A stretch of DNA of 21,674 bases from Pelargonium cotyledonis (GCA_036897625.1 JAYMTA010001124.1:1-21674), one strand, 5' to 3'. Positions 1 through 10,472 are shown, counted from the stretch's first letter. Notes: a model not told the origin generated them from the sequence alone. Numbers and translations are program-made.

Positions 1-229
1 AATTCATTTATGAAAATCAAGTTTTGAACTGTTTAGACAATACATATTAATTACGAGTTTTAAAATGTAACATTATTGAATTATGTTCAATATATTTATA
101 TATTTAAAGAAATATACAATACTTGTGTCGAAAATATTAAAAATAAAAAATGATGATTTTTTTTCATCTAAGTATATAAAAATAATTTTAGTGATAATTT
201 TTTCAACTTAGAATAAAAAATGAATATGG

Positions 230-345
230 TCTATACCAAACATATGACGTGAAATGAGTATTCCAGCTAGAAAAACTTTCTAGCTGGAATGTTTATTTCA
301 TTCCATTCCATTCTATATTGTTACTGCATACTAAACATAGCCCAA
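230..345. repeat. possible MITE fragment with a 14-bp perfect hairpin
   Basis: Bases 260-273 (ATTCCAGCTAGAAA) are the exact reverse complement of 277-290, leaving a 3-base loop. The hairpin is flanked by related strings, TACCAAACATA near 235-245 and TACTAAACATAG near 330-341, in the same orientation rather than inverted. Strings like GGCTATGTTTGGTA are common at the ends of plant MITEs, so this may be a rearranged or partial copy. No clear target duplication was found. Confidence 0.35.
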
Positions 346-592
346 GTTCTCAATATAGATTCAAATGCTAGAAAACAAGAATTTATGATAAATAAATAAA
401 TAAATTTATGACATTGATATACATATTTTCTCTTTGCAATTAAAACTTAGTAAAAAATACAAAATAAACAATATAATATTTATTTTGAAACGGGAGAAAT
501 ATATGTTTAATTTCGCATTAAGAAATTGATAGTAACGTACGCGGAATCACTTGCGATATAAAACAAACTCAACTATATGTGCATATGTATTT

Positions 593-814
593 GTTGATTT
601 AATAACTTCTCACACATATTATGTAGAACAAAGTGTTACATTGATTCTCAAAAAAATTATATTATGAAACATTTTGAACAAATACCGAAATTTAAAATTT
701 TCCATAGCATATAAAGATCTTATTTTTAATAATAGACTGAAATCTCTAACACAATAGTTCGTTGAATTATTAACTTCTCACACGTATCATGTTTAACAAG
801 TTGTTAATTTGATT
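593..814. repeat. diverged 54-bp direct repeat
   Basis: 593-646 and 761-814 align along their whole length, sharing TAACTTCTCACAC, then ATGT, AACAA, GTTA and TTGATT. They are separated by about 114 bases. The function is unknown; the pair may be an old local duplication or part of a repetitive element. Confidence 0.5.
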
Positions 815-1163
815 TTGTAAGTGATGCTAATAATTTAATATTTTTATTGAAATGAGATAAGAACAAACAAAGAATAAACCCTTTCAAAACCAAACAAATA
901 CAATAAAAATCTCAGCTAAAAACTAGTCACTGTCTCAATTCCGGCTTAAAAAACGCTTATAATTTGGGATTGGGACCGGAAAAGAGATGTCTTTTGTGGT
1001 CTGGTCTTATTCATGGTATAGTAGGTCCGCACATGCGATGCCACTGTCATTTCCAATTCCATATCTTCTGTAGCAAATTCAACTCCAAACATTCAACTTC
1101 CCATTTCATCACATTCTCAATCTACTTAGACCCACAAGAAAAGATCGCATTTTTGTCCAGAAA

Positions 1164-4100
1164 ATGCCCAACATAGTGCTCAAAGCCGGAAGCAGACCGC
1201 CATGGGTCGGCCTAGCTGCGGCCGTCTGGGTCGAATTGGCCGCCGGAAACGCCTACAACTTCCCGCTCTACTCGCCGGCGCTCAAATCGGTTCTGGGTTT
1301 CAACCAGCAGCAGATTACCATGCTCGGTGTCGCCAATGATATTGGTGAGAACGTGGGTTTGCTTCCTGGGATTGCTTGCAACAAGTTCCCTCCATGGGCT
1401 GTGCTTGCTGTTGGTGTCGTGGCTTGTTTCTTGGGATACGGTGTTCTCTGGCTTGCTGTCAGCGAGACTGTTCCGAATCTGCCTTATTGGGTGGTGAGTT
1501 TCATTTCATGTCTTCACTTGATCTCTTAACTTTTGATTTGCAGCATACCCAGTTGGAATTTCGAGTAAAGATCGCTTGATGGGTATAGATTGGTTTACAA
1601 TTTTGGTGAATTTTTGTGCATTTAGTAGTTTAATTGATCTCAAAGTGTGTATTGTCTGCTAGCTACTTCTATATGATTTCTAGAGTTACTTTTGGTGAGT
1701 TGTTTTTTGGTTACCCAATTTATTATTTAATCTCTGGAAATCTGGATTTTAATTAGCATTACTTTTTTTTTTCCACTTCCTAGAAAGTTTAGAGCTTTGA
1801 GTACCCACTTGTGAACTGGATTGCTTTTCCAACAGAATTTGTGGGCAGATGAGCTTTTGGTTGTTCTCTCTAATTTTGAAGATCATTTGCTGAATTGTTT
1901 ATATGAGTTCTTATGTTTTTAAAGAATTATTATTATTATTTTTTTGAAATCATGTTTGTAAAGAAGTTAAGTTGTATTAATACGATAAAATAGCATAGGT
2001 ATAGTAGTCTGCTGAATTTAAGTGCATGTTGTTGTCTTGTAGACGAGTTTAAATTCTATTAACATACACATACTTAGATTGTTGAAGCTAGTGTATCCTG
2101 TTCAGGAGATGTATGGGCATTTTTTTAGGACTACATAAGAATACAGGGTCTTTTGGAGAAAATGCCTGTGAACTAAGTAAGAGTAAAAGACCTCTAGTAT
2201 AATATAACAAAGATGTGTCATTTGTGATTGTAGTATGCTTTGATCATTGGGTTAGGTTCAGGTTAAATAATCATAGTCTTCTTACGTATAAACTAAGCTG
2301 GCTTTGAGCCTTGGACCAGTCATTTATACTCAAAACTTAATAGAATCTGAATTGAATCAATACATACTAATTTTGGCAAAGCATGGTCCATTAAAGCCCA
2401 GTAGACTCGACAAAATTTGTGAGGATACGAGCCATTGTCTACATCTATTCAAATTTGAGAGAGAAGAAAGGACTTGCAACAAGGGTCTAACTTCCTTGAG
2501 CTTGGAACTCATAATAATTGAAGGGTGGTAGAACCATTAGCGATGCAGATGGTTTTTGACCAAATTTTCAGGATATATTGTTCATTGGGAAGTTGAATTA
2601 AAAGAGGAGGATAGCCTTTGACTTGAGTTGTGTAACATTGATGATTCTAACCAAAGTAGTTTTTGAGAATTAGTGATAAGAATGGAGACGAAATTAAATA
2701 AGCAAAGACCATAGAACTGATGAATAAGGTGTTTGATTTGAACTCTCCTGATTTCAGAACTGAAGTATGTAATTCTTCTATGCACAATCTTGAGCTCCTT
2801 GTCTTAAGTTTGCACATATTTCTGGTACACACTTCAATATTCTCTTTTGATAATGTGTGCAACTCTATGAGTGAACTTAGGTAGAGTTTGGATTAAAGCT
2901 TCTGTTTAGGAATGAGAATCAAGAATGATATTATCATTCTTCAAGTTTGGCTATAGACTTTTTGGTCGTGAGAATGGCTTTTGAATGAAATCTCATTCTC
3001 AATATTGATTCCTATTACCATTTCAATTTTTTTAATCCATAGGCTACCTTAGCCCATATAACTACATCAGGAAAAATCACATCTTTTTCTATTGTCTTAT
3101 AAGTTATACTGGCATGTTTGTCAGTTGCAACATTCTAATGGCAACAAGCATTTATTTTTTCAGCATATCTATGTATTGTGTTTATGCATGCAGGCTTTAG
3201 AGCCACCCATGTTGTTTGAGGCATTATCTGATAGAAAGAATCAGTAATTACAAATATACACCATTTGTCATATACTCATAGGTCAAAAACACTTGACTAC
3301 CTCATGTTTCACTCTGCAACAGCCAACAGCCAATATTTCTTCCATTTTTGCTCTGATGTAACTGTTGTTGTTTGTAGTTGGTTTCTGTTCTGTTTGTTTA
3401 GTGCTTTATTCTTGTAATCTCTTTACATGAATAATAGTACCTATTGCCGATATAAAAAAAAACAGCCAACTACCCTATGTTATCAATAATTGAGTGCTTC
3501 CATAAATTTGATGAAAATTTTCATTCCCCTTCCTCATGTGTTAGTCATGTGACTCGTATAATTCTATTAATACCTAATTACCCTTCAAATCGATAAAAGA
3601 AAATGAAAATTTTCATTGATATGACTCTTTAATATCACTTCAAATTTGAGTATTAAATAACTATATGGGTACCGTGGCTAGCACATAAGGAAGGAAAATG
3701 AAAATTTTCATAGAATTTAACGAATTACACAATTATTGATAACACGAGTTAGTTGTCACAAAGTAAAACACATGGTGGTCATGTGTTTATGGCCAATAAC
3801 ACAAGGTATGTTTTTGTGATTACACCTAGAAAGTTAAATATTAGCACAATTCCTTTCTTCATACGCTGATATCCCTGGAAGATAGAGATGGGTTGGTGGT
3901 GAGGAACTGTTGAGAAACACATGGAACCAAATCTATCGCAGTATAATCACATGTCAAATTTTTAAGTGTGTTAATGTCCTACATATCATTGCGGAGAAAG
4001 GTAAATATCTCATTTATATTAAGGGATGTAAAGTTAGCAATGAAGTTGAAGTAAGATATGTGAGGAAGCTTATTTATTTGTCTATGAAGGAGATATATGT

Positions 4101-5795
4101 CTCAAAATACACACATGTGCTTCCGCGCTTCTTACAATTATCATTTAATATGTTATGTTTTGCATGCTGTCCTTGTCTGTTGTATTGTATCCCAGCATTG
4201 AGGGAGTTTCCATTGTAGCAAATGTACTTAACTGTTCACTGTCTGATGTTATGACAGTTATGGATTGCACTTTGTATTGGTACTAACAGCAATGCTTGGT
4301 TTGGCACGGCAGTACTTGTGACTAACATGAGGAACTTCCCTTACAGTAGGGGCACTGTTGCTGGCATCCTCAAAGGTTATGTTGGGCTAAGTGCTGCAAT
4401 ATATACGGTAATATACAGTATGGTGCTCGACGATTCTTCTACAAAACTATTACTGTTCCTTGCACTTGGGATTCCCGTATTATGTATAGCCATGTTGTAC
4501 TTCATTCGGCCTTGTACTCCTGCTTCTGGAGAAGAAGACTCTAAAGAGCATGTCCACTTTGTGTTCACCCAAGCTGCAAGTATTTTTCTTGCCATCTTTG
4601 TTGTCGTAATCACTATAATAAATGACGCCGTATCTCTAAATGATGTTGTTTCCTATTTATTCGTTGCCGTAATGTTTATTCTCATGATGTCTCCCCTTGC
4701 AATCCCTCTCAAAATGACAATATTCCCTACACCAAAGAAACCGCTACCGTCGCTTGGTTCTTCAGATCATTTGGCTACTGAAGAAGGTGAATCAAATCAA
4801 ATTCAGCCTCTGTTGACTGGTTCAGATCTCGGAAGTTTTTATGATGGTGAAGAATCAGATATTGAAACACTGCTTGCTGTTGGGGAGGGGGCAGTGAAGA
4901 AGAAAAGAAGACCCCGAAGAGGGGAGGACTTCAAGCTAGGTGAAGCCTTCATCAAGGCTGATTTCTGGCTTCTTTGGTTTTCATACTTTCTCGGGGTTGG
5001 TTCAGGAGTTACTGTTCTCAACAATTTGGCACAAATTGGGGGTGCATTGGGTGTTAATAACACCACAATATTGTTGTGCCTATTCAGTTTTTGCAACTTT
5101 CTGGGTCGTCTCGGCGCAGGTGTTGTCTCTGAACACTTCGTCAGGTGATTGTTCTTTCCTTGTTAGAAGTTTTGTCTAGCAACTGCCTTGGTGCGTTTGA
5201 TGGCTTATTCCCCTTGTTTTAGAATACAGCAACTCACACGCTAGTTTCGTTAATATGCTAGATGTACTTCTATTGCTTCTTCAGAAGGATGTGATGCTAA
5301 CTTGATGTGTGGTTTGCTCATTGTAGGACAACAACTATCGTTCCTCGACCAGTTTGGATGATATGTGCGCAAATAATCATGATTGCAGCATTCATTGTAT
5401 ATGCCTCGGCTCTTGACGGCACTCTTTATGCTGCGACTGCACTAGTTGGAATCTGCTATGGGATTCAGTACTCAGTGATGGTTCCAACTGTTTCTGAGCT
5501 TTTTGGCCTGAAGCATTTTGGTGTAATTTACAACTTCATGCTGCTAGGCAATCCTGTTGGTGCACTTCTTTTCTCAGGCCTGCTTGCTGGTGATGTGTAT
5601 GATGCCGAAGCTGCGAACCAAGGAGTGTCCACCTGCTTGGGTGCTACTTGCTTTAGGCTTACATTCCAGATACTAGCCGGGGTCTGTGGGCTGGGTACAA
5701 TATTGAGCATAATTCTGACTATCAGAGTACGGCCAGTGTACCAGATGCTCTATTCCGGGGGTTCTTTTCGTCTACCTTCAAGTGCCGGGCACTGA
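1164..5795 (+). CDS. nodulin-like / NFD4-like major facilitator transporter (At1g80530-type)
   Basis: Multi-pass membrane carrier of the plant Nodulin-like (PF06813) plus MFS group; the substrate is not established. Exons are 1164-1493, 4258-5144 and 5327-5795, giving 561 aa. Junctions keep frame: GTG/GTGAGT to ACAG/TTATGG, and CGTCAG/GTGATT to TTGTAG/GACAAC. The N-terminus GSRPPWVGLAAAVWVELAAG begins helix 1. The Nodulin-like half runs to about residue 260 and includes the family block TNSNAWFGTAVLVTNMRNFP, formed across the first splice. A hydrophilic loop with acidic residues and KKKRRPRRGEDFKLGEAF (about 322-340) precedes the second half, which has FLGVGSGVTVLNNLAQIGGA and SELFGLKHFG. The tail RPVYQMLYSGGSFRLP is typical of this subgroup. 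Length is normal for the family and the gene looks intact. Intron 1 is unusually long because of transposon insertions. Family assignment is strong; exon ends are inferred from consensus and protein similarity. Confidence 0.93.
2880..3048. mobile_element. Tourist-like (PIF/Harbinger-type) MITE, 169 bp
   Basis: The ends are imperfect terminal inverted repeats: GGTAGAGTTTGGATT at the left and AATCCATAGGCTACC at the right, matching at 12 of 15 positions. Both sides are flanked by TTA (2877-2879 and 3049-3051), the target duplication expected of PIF/Harbinger and Tourist elements. The interior has GAATGAGAATC-type strings in both orientations and no coding capacity. This is a non-autonomous element lying in the intron. 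Confidence 0.65.
3239..3826. mobile_element. long foldback (inverted-repeat) MITE interrupted by a retro-insertion
   Basis: The left arm (about 3243-3595) and the right arm (about 3616-3826) are reverse complements at an estimated 75-80% identity once the 143-bp insertion at 3328-3470 is removed. Shared blocks include GTTATCAATAATTG, ATGAAAATTTTCATT, CCTTCCT and ATGTG. The palindrome ATGAAAATTTTCAT occurs three times, at 3511-3524, 3603-3616 and 3698-3711; the middle copy sits at the centre of symmetry. TAGAAAG flanks the element at 3232-3238 and 3827-3833, a plausible 7-bp target duplication (8-9 bp with mismatches, which would suit a hAT or Mutator-type element). It has no coding capacity. 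Outer ends are uncertain by a few bases. Confidence 0.72.
3328..3470 (+). mobile_element. short 5'-truncated LINE-like retro-insertion with poly(A) and 10-bp target duplication
   Basis: AACAGCCAAC occurs at 3318-3327 and again at 3461-3470. Between them lie 133 bases ending in TATAAAAAAA. The inserted piece has a 3'-end look typical of plant LINEs (TTGTAATCTCTTTACATGAATAATAG..., then GCCGATAT and A's). The opposite arm of the surrounding foldback lacks the piece, so it serves as an internal empty-site control. The insertion is too short to code for anything. Confidence 0.7.
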
Positions 5796-6009
5796 TAATT
5801 CTAGACAATCCAATAAAACTTGCCATACCAGTCTTGCAGGCATGTTCCCACGAGGTTAGCTCATCTGCCAATTATGGCTTGTATTCATATCTTCTATTTT
5901 ATCTGGTACAAATCTGTGTAGGCTTAATTATCTCCCACTTACGGCTTTAGTAGTCTAGCACTTTATGGCTACAGGTAGTTTCGGAAGAGCTTCACTTGCT
6001 CTTTCTCCT

Positions 6010-6147
6010 GACTACTCTAAATGTTCAGTTTTGGGGTTAGTAGCTCAACCCTTCTATGCCAATTGTTGAAACTTTTGATTACTCTATGTGGGATCGGTTT
6101 TGGGATTAATAGATCAACTCTCAAATGCAAACTGCTGAAACTTTGGA
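6010..6147. repeat. tandem duplication, about 67-69 bp unit
   Basis: Unit 1 (6010-6076) and unit 2 (6077-about 6147) align from GA(C/T)TACTCTA through TTTTGGG, TCAAC and TGAAACTTT with scattered substitutions. The duplication lies within the probable 3' UTR or just downstream of the transporter. No function is inferred. Confidence 0.55.
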
Positions 6148-6262
6148 GAGTCTGTATTGTAAGCAATGTCACATCTCATGTTAATAGAGAGTTGCTTAGA
6201 TTCTTACGGTTGAGCACGTCTGCTTTCTGTTTATTTTGTTGGACGGTTCAGTCATTATATAT

Positions 6263-6268
6263 AATAAA
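6263..6268 (+). terminator. candidate poly(A) signal of the NFD4-like gene
   Basis: AATAAA about 470 bases after the stop, in a TA-rich context. The nearer AATAAA at 5812-5817 is an alternative but leaves a very short 3' UTR. Assignment is by motif only. Confidence 0.3.
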
Positions 6269-7018
6269 TTGGAATTAGACTTTCTTTATCTTGTTTGGCT
6301 CTTGTTATATCTTTCTCATTTGTAGTATGCCATCTATTCTAACGGAACCACCATGTTAGCATATCTGAAAACTAGATGAAAAAATAAAAAAGTAATTAGA
6401 GAGTTAAAATCGTAGGACTTTTCCGCCCTTTTCAAGATCCGAACATAATGTGTAGATTTGCTAGTAGAAAACATCAGAAGAATTCGATTCCTATAGATTG
6501 TACATATACACTTAAATGAATTGTACTAGTAAAGTTTTTGCAACAGTATCTAAGAAAACCAAAAGATTTAAGGCGGGAAAATAACCCTTGCAATATCCTT
6601 AATACCGAAGAAATTATTTCCTTTTCTTTTGGCGCTGATTGAATACCTAACACAATCAGCCTATCAAAAAGAAAATAGAATACCTAACACAATCATTCTC
6701 TTCACATTGATTAAAACACTACATAAATAACAATATTAGTGCTTTTTTGTATTAAAGATACAAAAAAACATAAAAGATACTTGACAAAAACAAAAAGCCA
6801 TGGATGAAAATCTCATTGCATGACCCACCAGAAAAAGATTTAACAATCCTTAACAGACACACAACCATAACCAAAAACCCTCTCGATGAAAGAAATGATA
6901 AAATCCGTCTCTCACCATACCAATAATCGACAATTAGGACAGTAAAAGTATATAAAAACTAAGAAAAAAACTAAGATTAATGAATCTTGTTCTTGACGAT
7001 GTATTATAAACATGATCA

Positions 7019-7597
7019 TCATGTGGGTTTCAGATCTTGAAACATGGTGTCCCACCTGATCTGATCATGAAACCCAGTAGACCAGTACCCATCTTCATCT
7101 CCTTCTTGAACCTTCTCCTCCTTCGGGAGATTGTAGACCATGGGACTTGAAAACCCATCCCCGCCATGCCCTACAGGACTCCCGTTTGTGAGCAGCAACC
7201 TCCCTTGCTTCACCATCATCAGCTTCTTGTTCCTCTTCACCATAGCACCCCTCCACCTTGAGCTGTAACCATGCCTAGGCACCACAACAAGTGCTGTGGA
7301 GGATGATTCTTCGCAGCCAGTCCATGTGTGTATGTACTTGGCCAGAGACCTCTTCGTCCTCTTGAGGGCTATGAGGAGCCTTGACATAGGGCGAGGACCG
7401 GCTCTCTTCTCTTTCCTCGCAAGCTTGAGGATCTCCAGCCTGTGTTTGGCTATGGATATACCCATGCTTTGGAGGAACTCATGGTTGAAGTAGCTGATGT
7501 CTTCTTCTCCGAGCTCGTTGTGGGCAAAAGTGAGGCCATATTCGTAGACAAGGGAGGGCTCAAGGCCGGTTTTTGAGAGCCATGAAAACCAGTCCAT
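7019..7597 (-). CDS. SAM (sterile alpha motif) domain protein (At1g80520-type)
   Basis: Intronless gene for a 192-aa protein. Residues 1-63 form a SAM domain: MDWFSWLSKTGLEPSLVYEY, then FAHNELGEEDISYFNHEFLQ, then SMGISIAKHRLEILKLAR, the typical five-helix pattern ending in the G-I-x-x-x-x-HR-x-x-I-L motif. SAM domains bind other SAM domains, proteins or RNA; the partner here is unknown. Residues 64-120 are rich in Arg and Lys, and the C-terminus is low in hydrophobic residues, so a soluble protein is likely. The start is the ATG 52 bases below a TATA box and is the first Met of the domain. A small plant family of this shape is annotated only as SAM-domain proteins. It lies between the NFD4-like and AVT6E-like genes, as I recall for Arabidopsis. 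Confidence 0.88.
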   Translation of the reverse strand: MDWFSWLSKTGLEPSLVYEYGLTFAHNELGEEDISYFNHEFLQSMGISIAKHRLEILKLARKEKRAGPRPMSRLLIALKRTKRSLAKYIHTWTGCEESSSTALVVVPRHGYSSRWRGAMVKRNKKLMMVKQGRLLLTNGSPVGHGGDGFSSPMVYNLPKEEKVQEGDEDGYWSTGFHDQIRWDTMFQDLKPT

Positions 7598-7648
7598 GGA
7601 GAAAACGAGTACCTTTTTTATGGTAACGGGAGTGGGAATAGAGAGATG

Positions 7649-7656
7649 TATTTATA
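7649..7656 (-). promoter_or_regulatory. TATA box of the SAM-domain gene
   Basis: The minus strand reads TATAAATA here, 51 bases upstream of the ATG at 7597. Plant transcription usually begins about 25-35 bases below the TATA box, so a very short 5' UTR of about 20-30 bases is expected. Confidence 0.6.
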
Positions 7657-9739
7657 CAGAAAGTGTTAAAGAGAGAATTGGAGGGTGTGAAGTTGCTGGT
7701 TTACTTGAGACTTTATTGTATTGTTTCTTTGTTTTGGTTTGGTGGTTGAGATGAATCTTGAGAGTGACTAAAGGGTAAAAGGAGAGTCATGTGTGTGCAT
7801 GAACTTGTGGGGTCTTCATTGTGCCATGTTACTTCCAAAAACATTGGCCAAGTGTGTCTTCAACTAAAAAAATCATCATATTTGAAGATTCAACAAATCT
7901 AGGACAACAAAGAAAAGCTAGGAAGCTCATTTGTTTTGAAGATTTCATCAGTTATATTACATCCAAACCTTGAGAAAAGTAATGAAATGAATGTCTCTGA
8001 ATACTTGGTGGATAATTAGTTTATTTACTTGATGCGGATACGTACATACAGTCTTCATAATGAAATGACCGTCTGTTTTGAACTTGACATACACAAATAA
8101 GTACGATCTCCTAAACATAATACATAAATATTACAACAGGAACGAGACAATAGTTTGTCGATCTAGAGGTAAAGATAATATTAGGATTTAGGAGTGAGAG
8201 AAAAGGAATATTTTGTAATAGAAATGCATGGCAAGCCATTAATTAGGGCATGGGAGAAAAAGGAGAGTGTGGGGACTGGTACTGTAGACTACAGTTGGGA
8301 ATGGAGAGCAATGAAAGAGAAGTGGTCTACTGGATGGATCCAATACCCTATCAAATTTCAAACTTTAGCACTTGGGGGAAGAAAATAAAAAACTTGGAGG
8401 AAGAAAATAAAAAAATTGAGTATAGCTTAGTTCATACTAAAAAGATAACCCTCAAAATCATTACCAATTTGCCCCCAACAAATCATTCAACTCTATAGGA
8501 TTCGTAAGCAGTAGGAAAATCATCGTCTTTTCAATCATTCTACACATACAATGGTAAATGAACATATCGAGGAAAAATGACAGTCGTTATGCATTTGTGT
8601 TTATCGATCTTGAATTTACAAACATCGAGCCCTTTTAAAGATTTTGTTAATTGAATAGAGGACTGTGAAAGAGAGATGGGTTGACCCAAGTGTAGTGGCG
8701 CAGTTGGCGATACAGACTGTGTGAGTGGAAAGAACACACCTATAGAGAATGCTTTGACTGTGAACAAACCTCGAATGATGATTAGTCTGGTGGTAAAACG
8801 ACTTAAAGGTACAAACAGCGAGTGTGCGGGCCCGTTCAGAAATCCCTGTTATAAACCATACAAAAGAAAGATGGGTTGTGTTGTTTTCAGTTAATTAGTT
8901 CACTTCATTTCTATAAAATATCATTCTGAATCTCACAAGTCACATGGGTTGTCTATGGGGTGACCCAGAAACTGTGCTTGGTTGTGTTCTTGTAATATGG
9001 CTCCTAGGGTTAGTTTCTATTATGTAATATCATTTTGAAAAGAGAGTCAATTATGGAGCTATCAGGCCATCACTTTCTGTTTCTGTTCAAATAAATGTAT
9101 GTACAAGTGTTTCATGGAGATGCTACTTTCTTTTGCACCACACAAACAAATTGTTTTGAGAGTTTTGACTTCCAACTTTTCTTTTTCTAAAGAAACTGCA
9201 AAATTACATGTTTCAAATTAATATTTATTAAGACCTCACCAAACATAATGATCACACTTTATTTGTGTAATGAAATCTAAATTATCTGCGGCCGCGTCGT
9301 AAACTCTCTTTATTTGTGTTGTTTAGAGAAAAAAAAAACAAAATTGAACTAAATCACCATTTTAACTATTTATAATCATCAAGTTGTTGTACTAATTACC
9401 ATTAATTGAAATTACACTAGCACTTCCAAATTTTATTGCTTCACTCCACCGATATTGTAAGTGGATCCAACACTAAGTATTGTCTTGAAAATGCACTACT
9501 GAATAGAAGAAAAGGACCAATTTTTTTTTTGTGTGTTGGTGTTTGAATTTGATCCAACAACACCCACATGCCTCTATCAATCACATTTTGGAGTTGAGTG
9601 ACAAAAATTGGATGGATCCAAACAAATGTCACTATATCAATTCTCTACTATTCCCATGTGATGAACCAATGTTTTGCTTTATGTGCATCATCTCTTCTTA
9701 TTTGTATTTACTATACATTTGGATTTCTTATGCTCATAG

Positions 9740-9921
9740 ACACAAGATTTGACTAACCAAAGCAGGTTGGACCAAGTGATTAAGTGTTTTGAATTTCTAT
9801 AGAAATCGCATGTTTGAGTCTCCATGCATGCGATATGGGGTGGGTTAATATTTGAGTTTATAAGGAAGAGCTACCCTTTGTTGTGCAGCTCAACTGATAA
9901 AAAAAACACAAGATTTGACTA
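9740..9921 (+). mobile_element. tRNA-derived SINE with perfect 16-bp target duplication
   Basis: ACACAAGATTTGACTA occurs at 9740-9755 and 9906-9921, flanking a 150-bp body (9756-9905) that ends in AAAAAA. The head contains a pol III A-box-like stretch, GGTTGGACCAAGTGATTAAG (about 9765-9784), and a B-box-like TGTTTGAGTCTCC (9811-9823), spaced as in tRNA-derived SINEs. The long exact target duplication indicates target-primed reverse transcription and a fairly recent insertion. The element is non-coding and depends on a LINE. I cannot name its family. Confidence 0.75.
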
Positions 9922-9952
9922 TTTCAAAAAAAAAAAAAAAACAAGATTTGAC
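9908..9952 (+). repeat. third copy of the SINE target site, separated by a second poly(A) tract
   Basis: ACAAGATTTGAC occurs at 9908-9919, within the SINE's right duplication, and again at 9941-9952. Only TATTTC and about 15 A's lie between them. This has the form of a second, extremely truncated poly(A) retro-insertion with its own 12-bp target duplication. A slippage or recombination product is the alternative. Confidence 0.55.
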
Positions 9953-10472
9953 AGATGAATTTATATTATATAATTCATATATATGTATATAGACATACAC
10001 ATGAGTTGGATTAGATTAGATTCTACATTACATATGTTATAAACAAACAAAAATGTTGCAATGTTGTTTAATGTCTAGCATCTTGCATAGGTATCACATG
10101 AAAGTCTTCTTGTTTTTGCACATTCTCATTAAAAAAAATGATAATCTAGACCCAAAACTATGAGTTTATAGTTAGAAGTTCTCGTTAAACTTTCAAAAGA
10201 AATCATGTGTTAATATAGTAAAAACACAATTATATATTTTTTTGTTACACTAGTCAATGGATTGATGAGCCAATCTTTTACTGCTCCAAAATATTCGAAA
10301 TAAATATTTCACATTTAGGATATGTAAATCAAGTTACTCCTTCATAAAATAAAAATAAAAAATAAAAAATTACCCATGTTAGAGTTTTATTGTTTTCTAT
10401 TAGGTATATTTTATTGGAATATGTAACTTAATTAAATTAATACTTCTTTTAAAATAAATAAATAAATAAAAA

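Larger units (their letters stand above)
1..1163. other. AT-rich upstream region of the NFD4-like gene, no gene seen
   Basis: I see no convincing coding region here. The stretch is very AT-rich and contains a hairpin that may be a MITE fragment (about 230-345) and a diverged 54-bp direct repeat (593-646 and 761-814). The last 200 bases should contain the promoter and 5' UTR of the transporter starting at 1164; TATA-like strings exist near 957 but so do many others in this AT-rich DNA, so I do not assign one. Confidence 0.7.
1494..4257 (+). other. intron 1 of the NFD4-like gene (2764 nt)
   Basis: It begins GTGAGT and ends ATGACAG. Open frames inside it are short and resemble no protein I know. 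It holds a Tourist-like MITE (2880-3048) and a foldback element with a nested retro-insertion (3239-3826), which together make up roughly a quarter of the intron. I see no feature in 1500-2870 beyond AT-rich intron sequence. Confidence 0.85.
5796..7018. other. 3' UTR of the NFD4-like gene and intergenic region
   Basis: No gene is apparent. AATAAA occurs at 5812-5817, only 17 bases after the stop, and again at 6263-6268. A tandem duplication lies at 6010-6147. An 18-bp direct repeat, GAATACCTAACACAATCA, is at 6641-6658 and 6678-6695. A 10-bp perfect hairpin (TTTTTTGTAT / ATACAAAAAA) is at 6743-6767. The last part is probably 3' UTR of the minus-strand SAM gene. Confidence 0.65.

Noticed and set aside
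964-1176. Open frame overlapping the transporter start, a possible upstream ORF
   Set aside because: It begins at TTG rather than ATG and has no protein-like content; it simply runs through the 5' UTR into the real start.
3910-4218. 102-codon frame within intron 1
   Set aside because: It lies between a clear donor and acceptor, has no recognisable domain, and is interrupted from the flanking exons in frame.
4377-5096. Minus-strand frames opposite transporter exon 2
   Set aside because: Shadow frames of a strongly conserved plus-strand coding exon.
9290-9297. NotI site GCGGCCGC in AT-rich DNA, considered as a cloning junction
   Set aside because: No vector or linker sequence flanks it, and a single natural site is not unusual.
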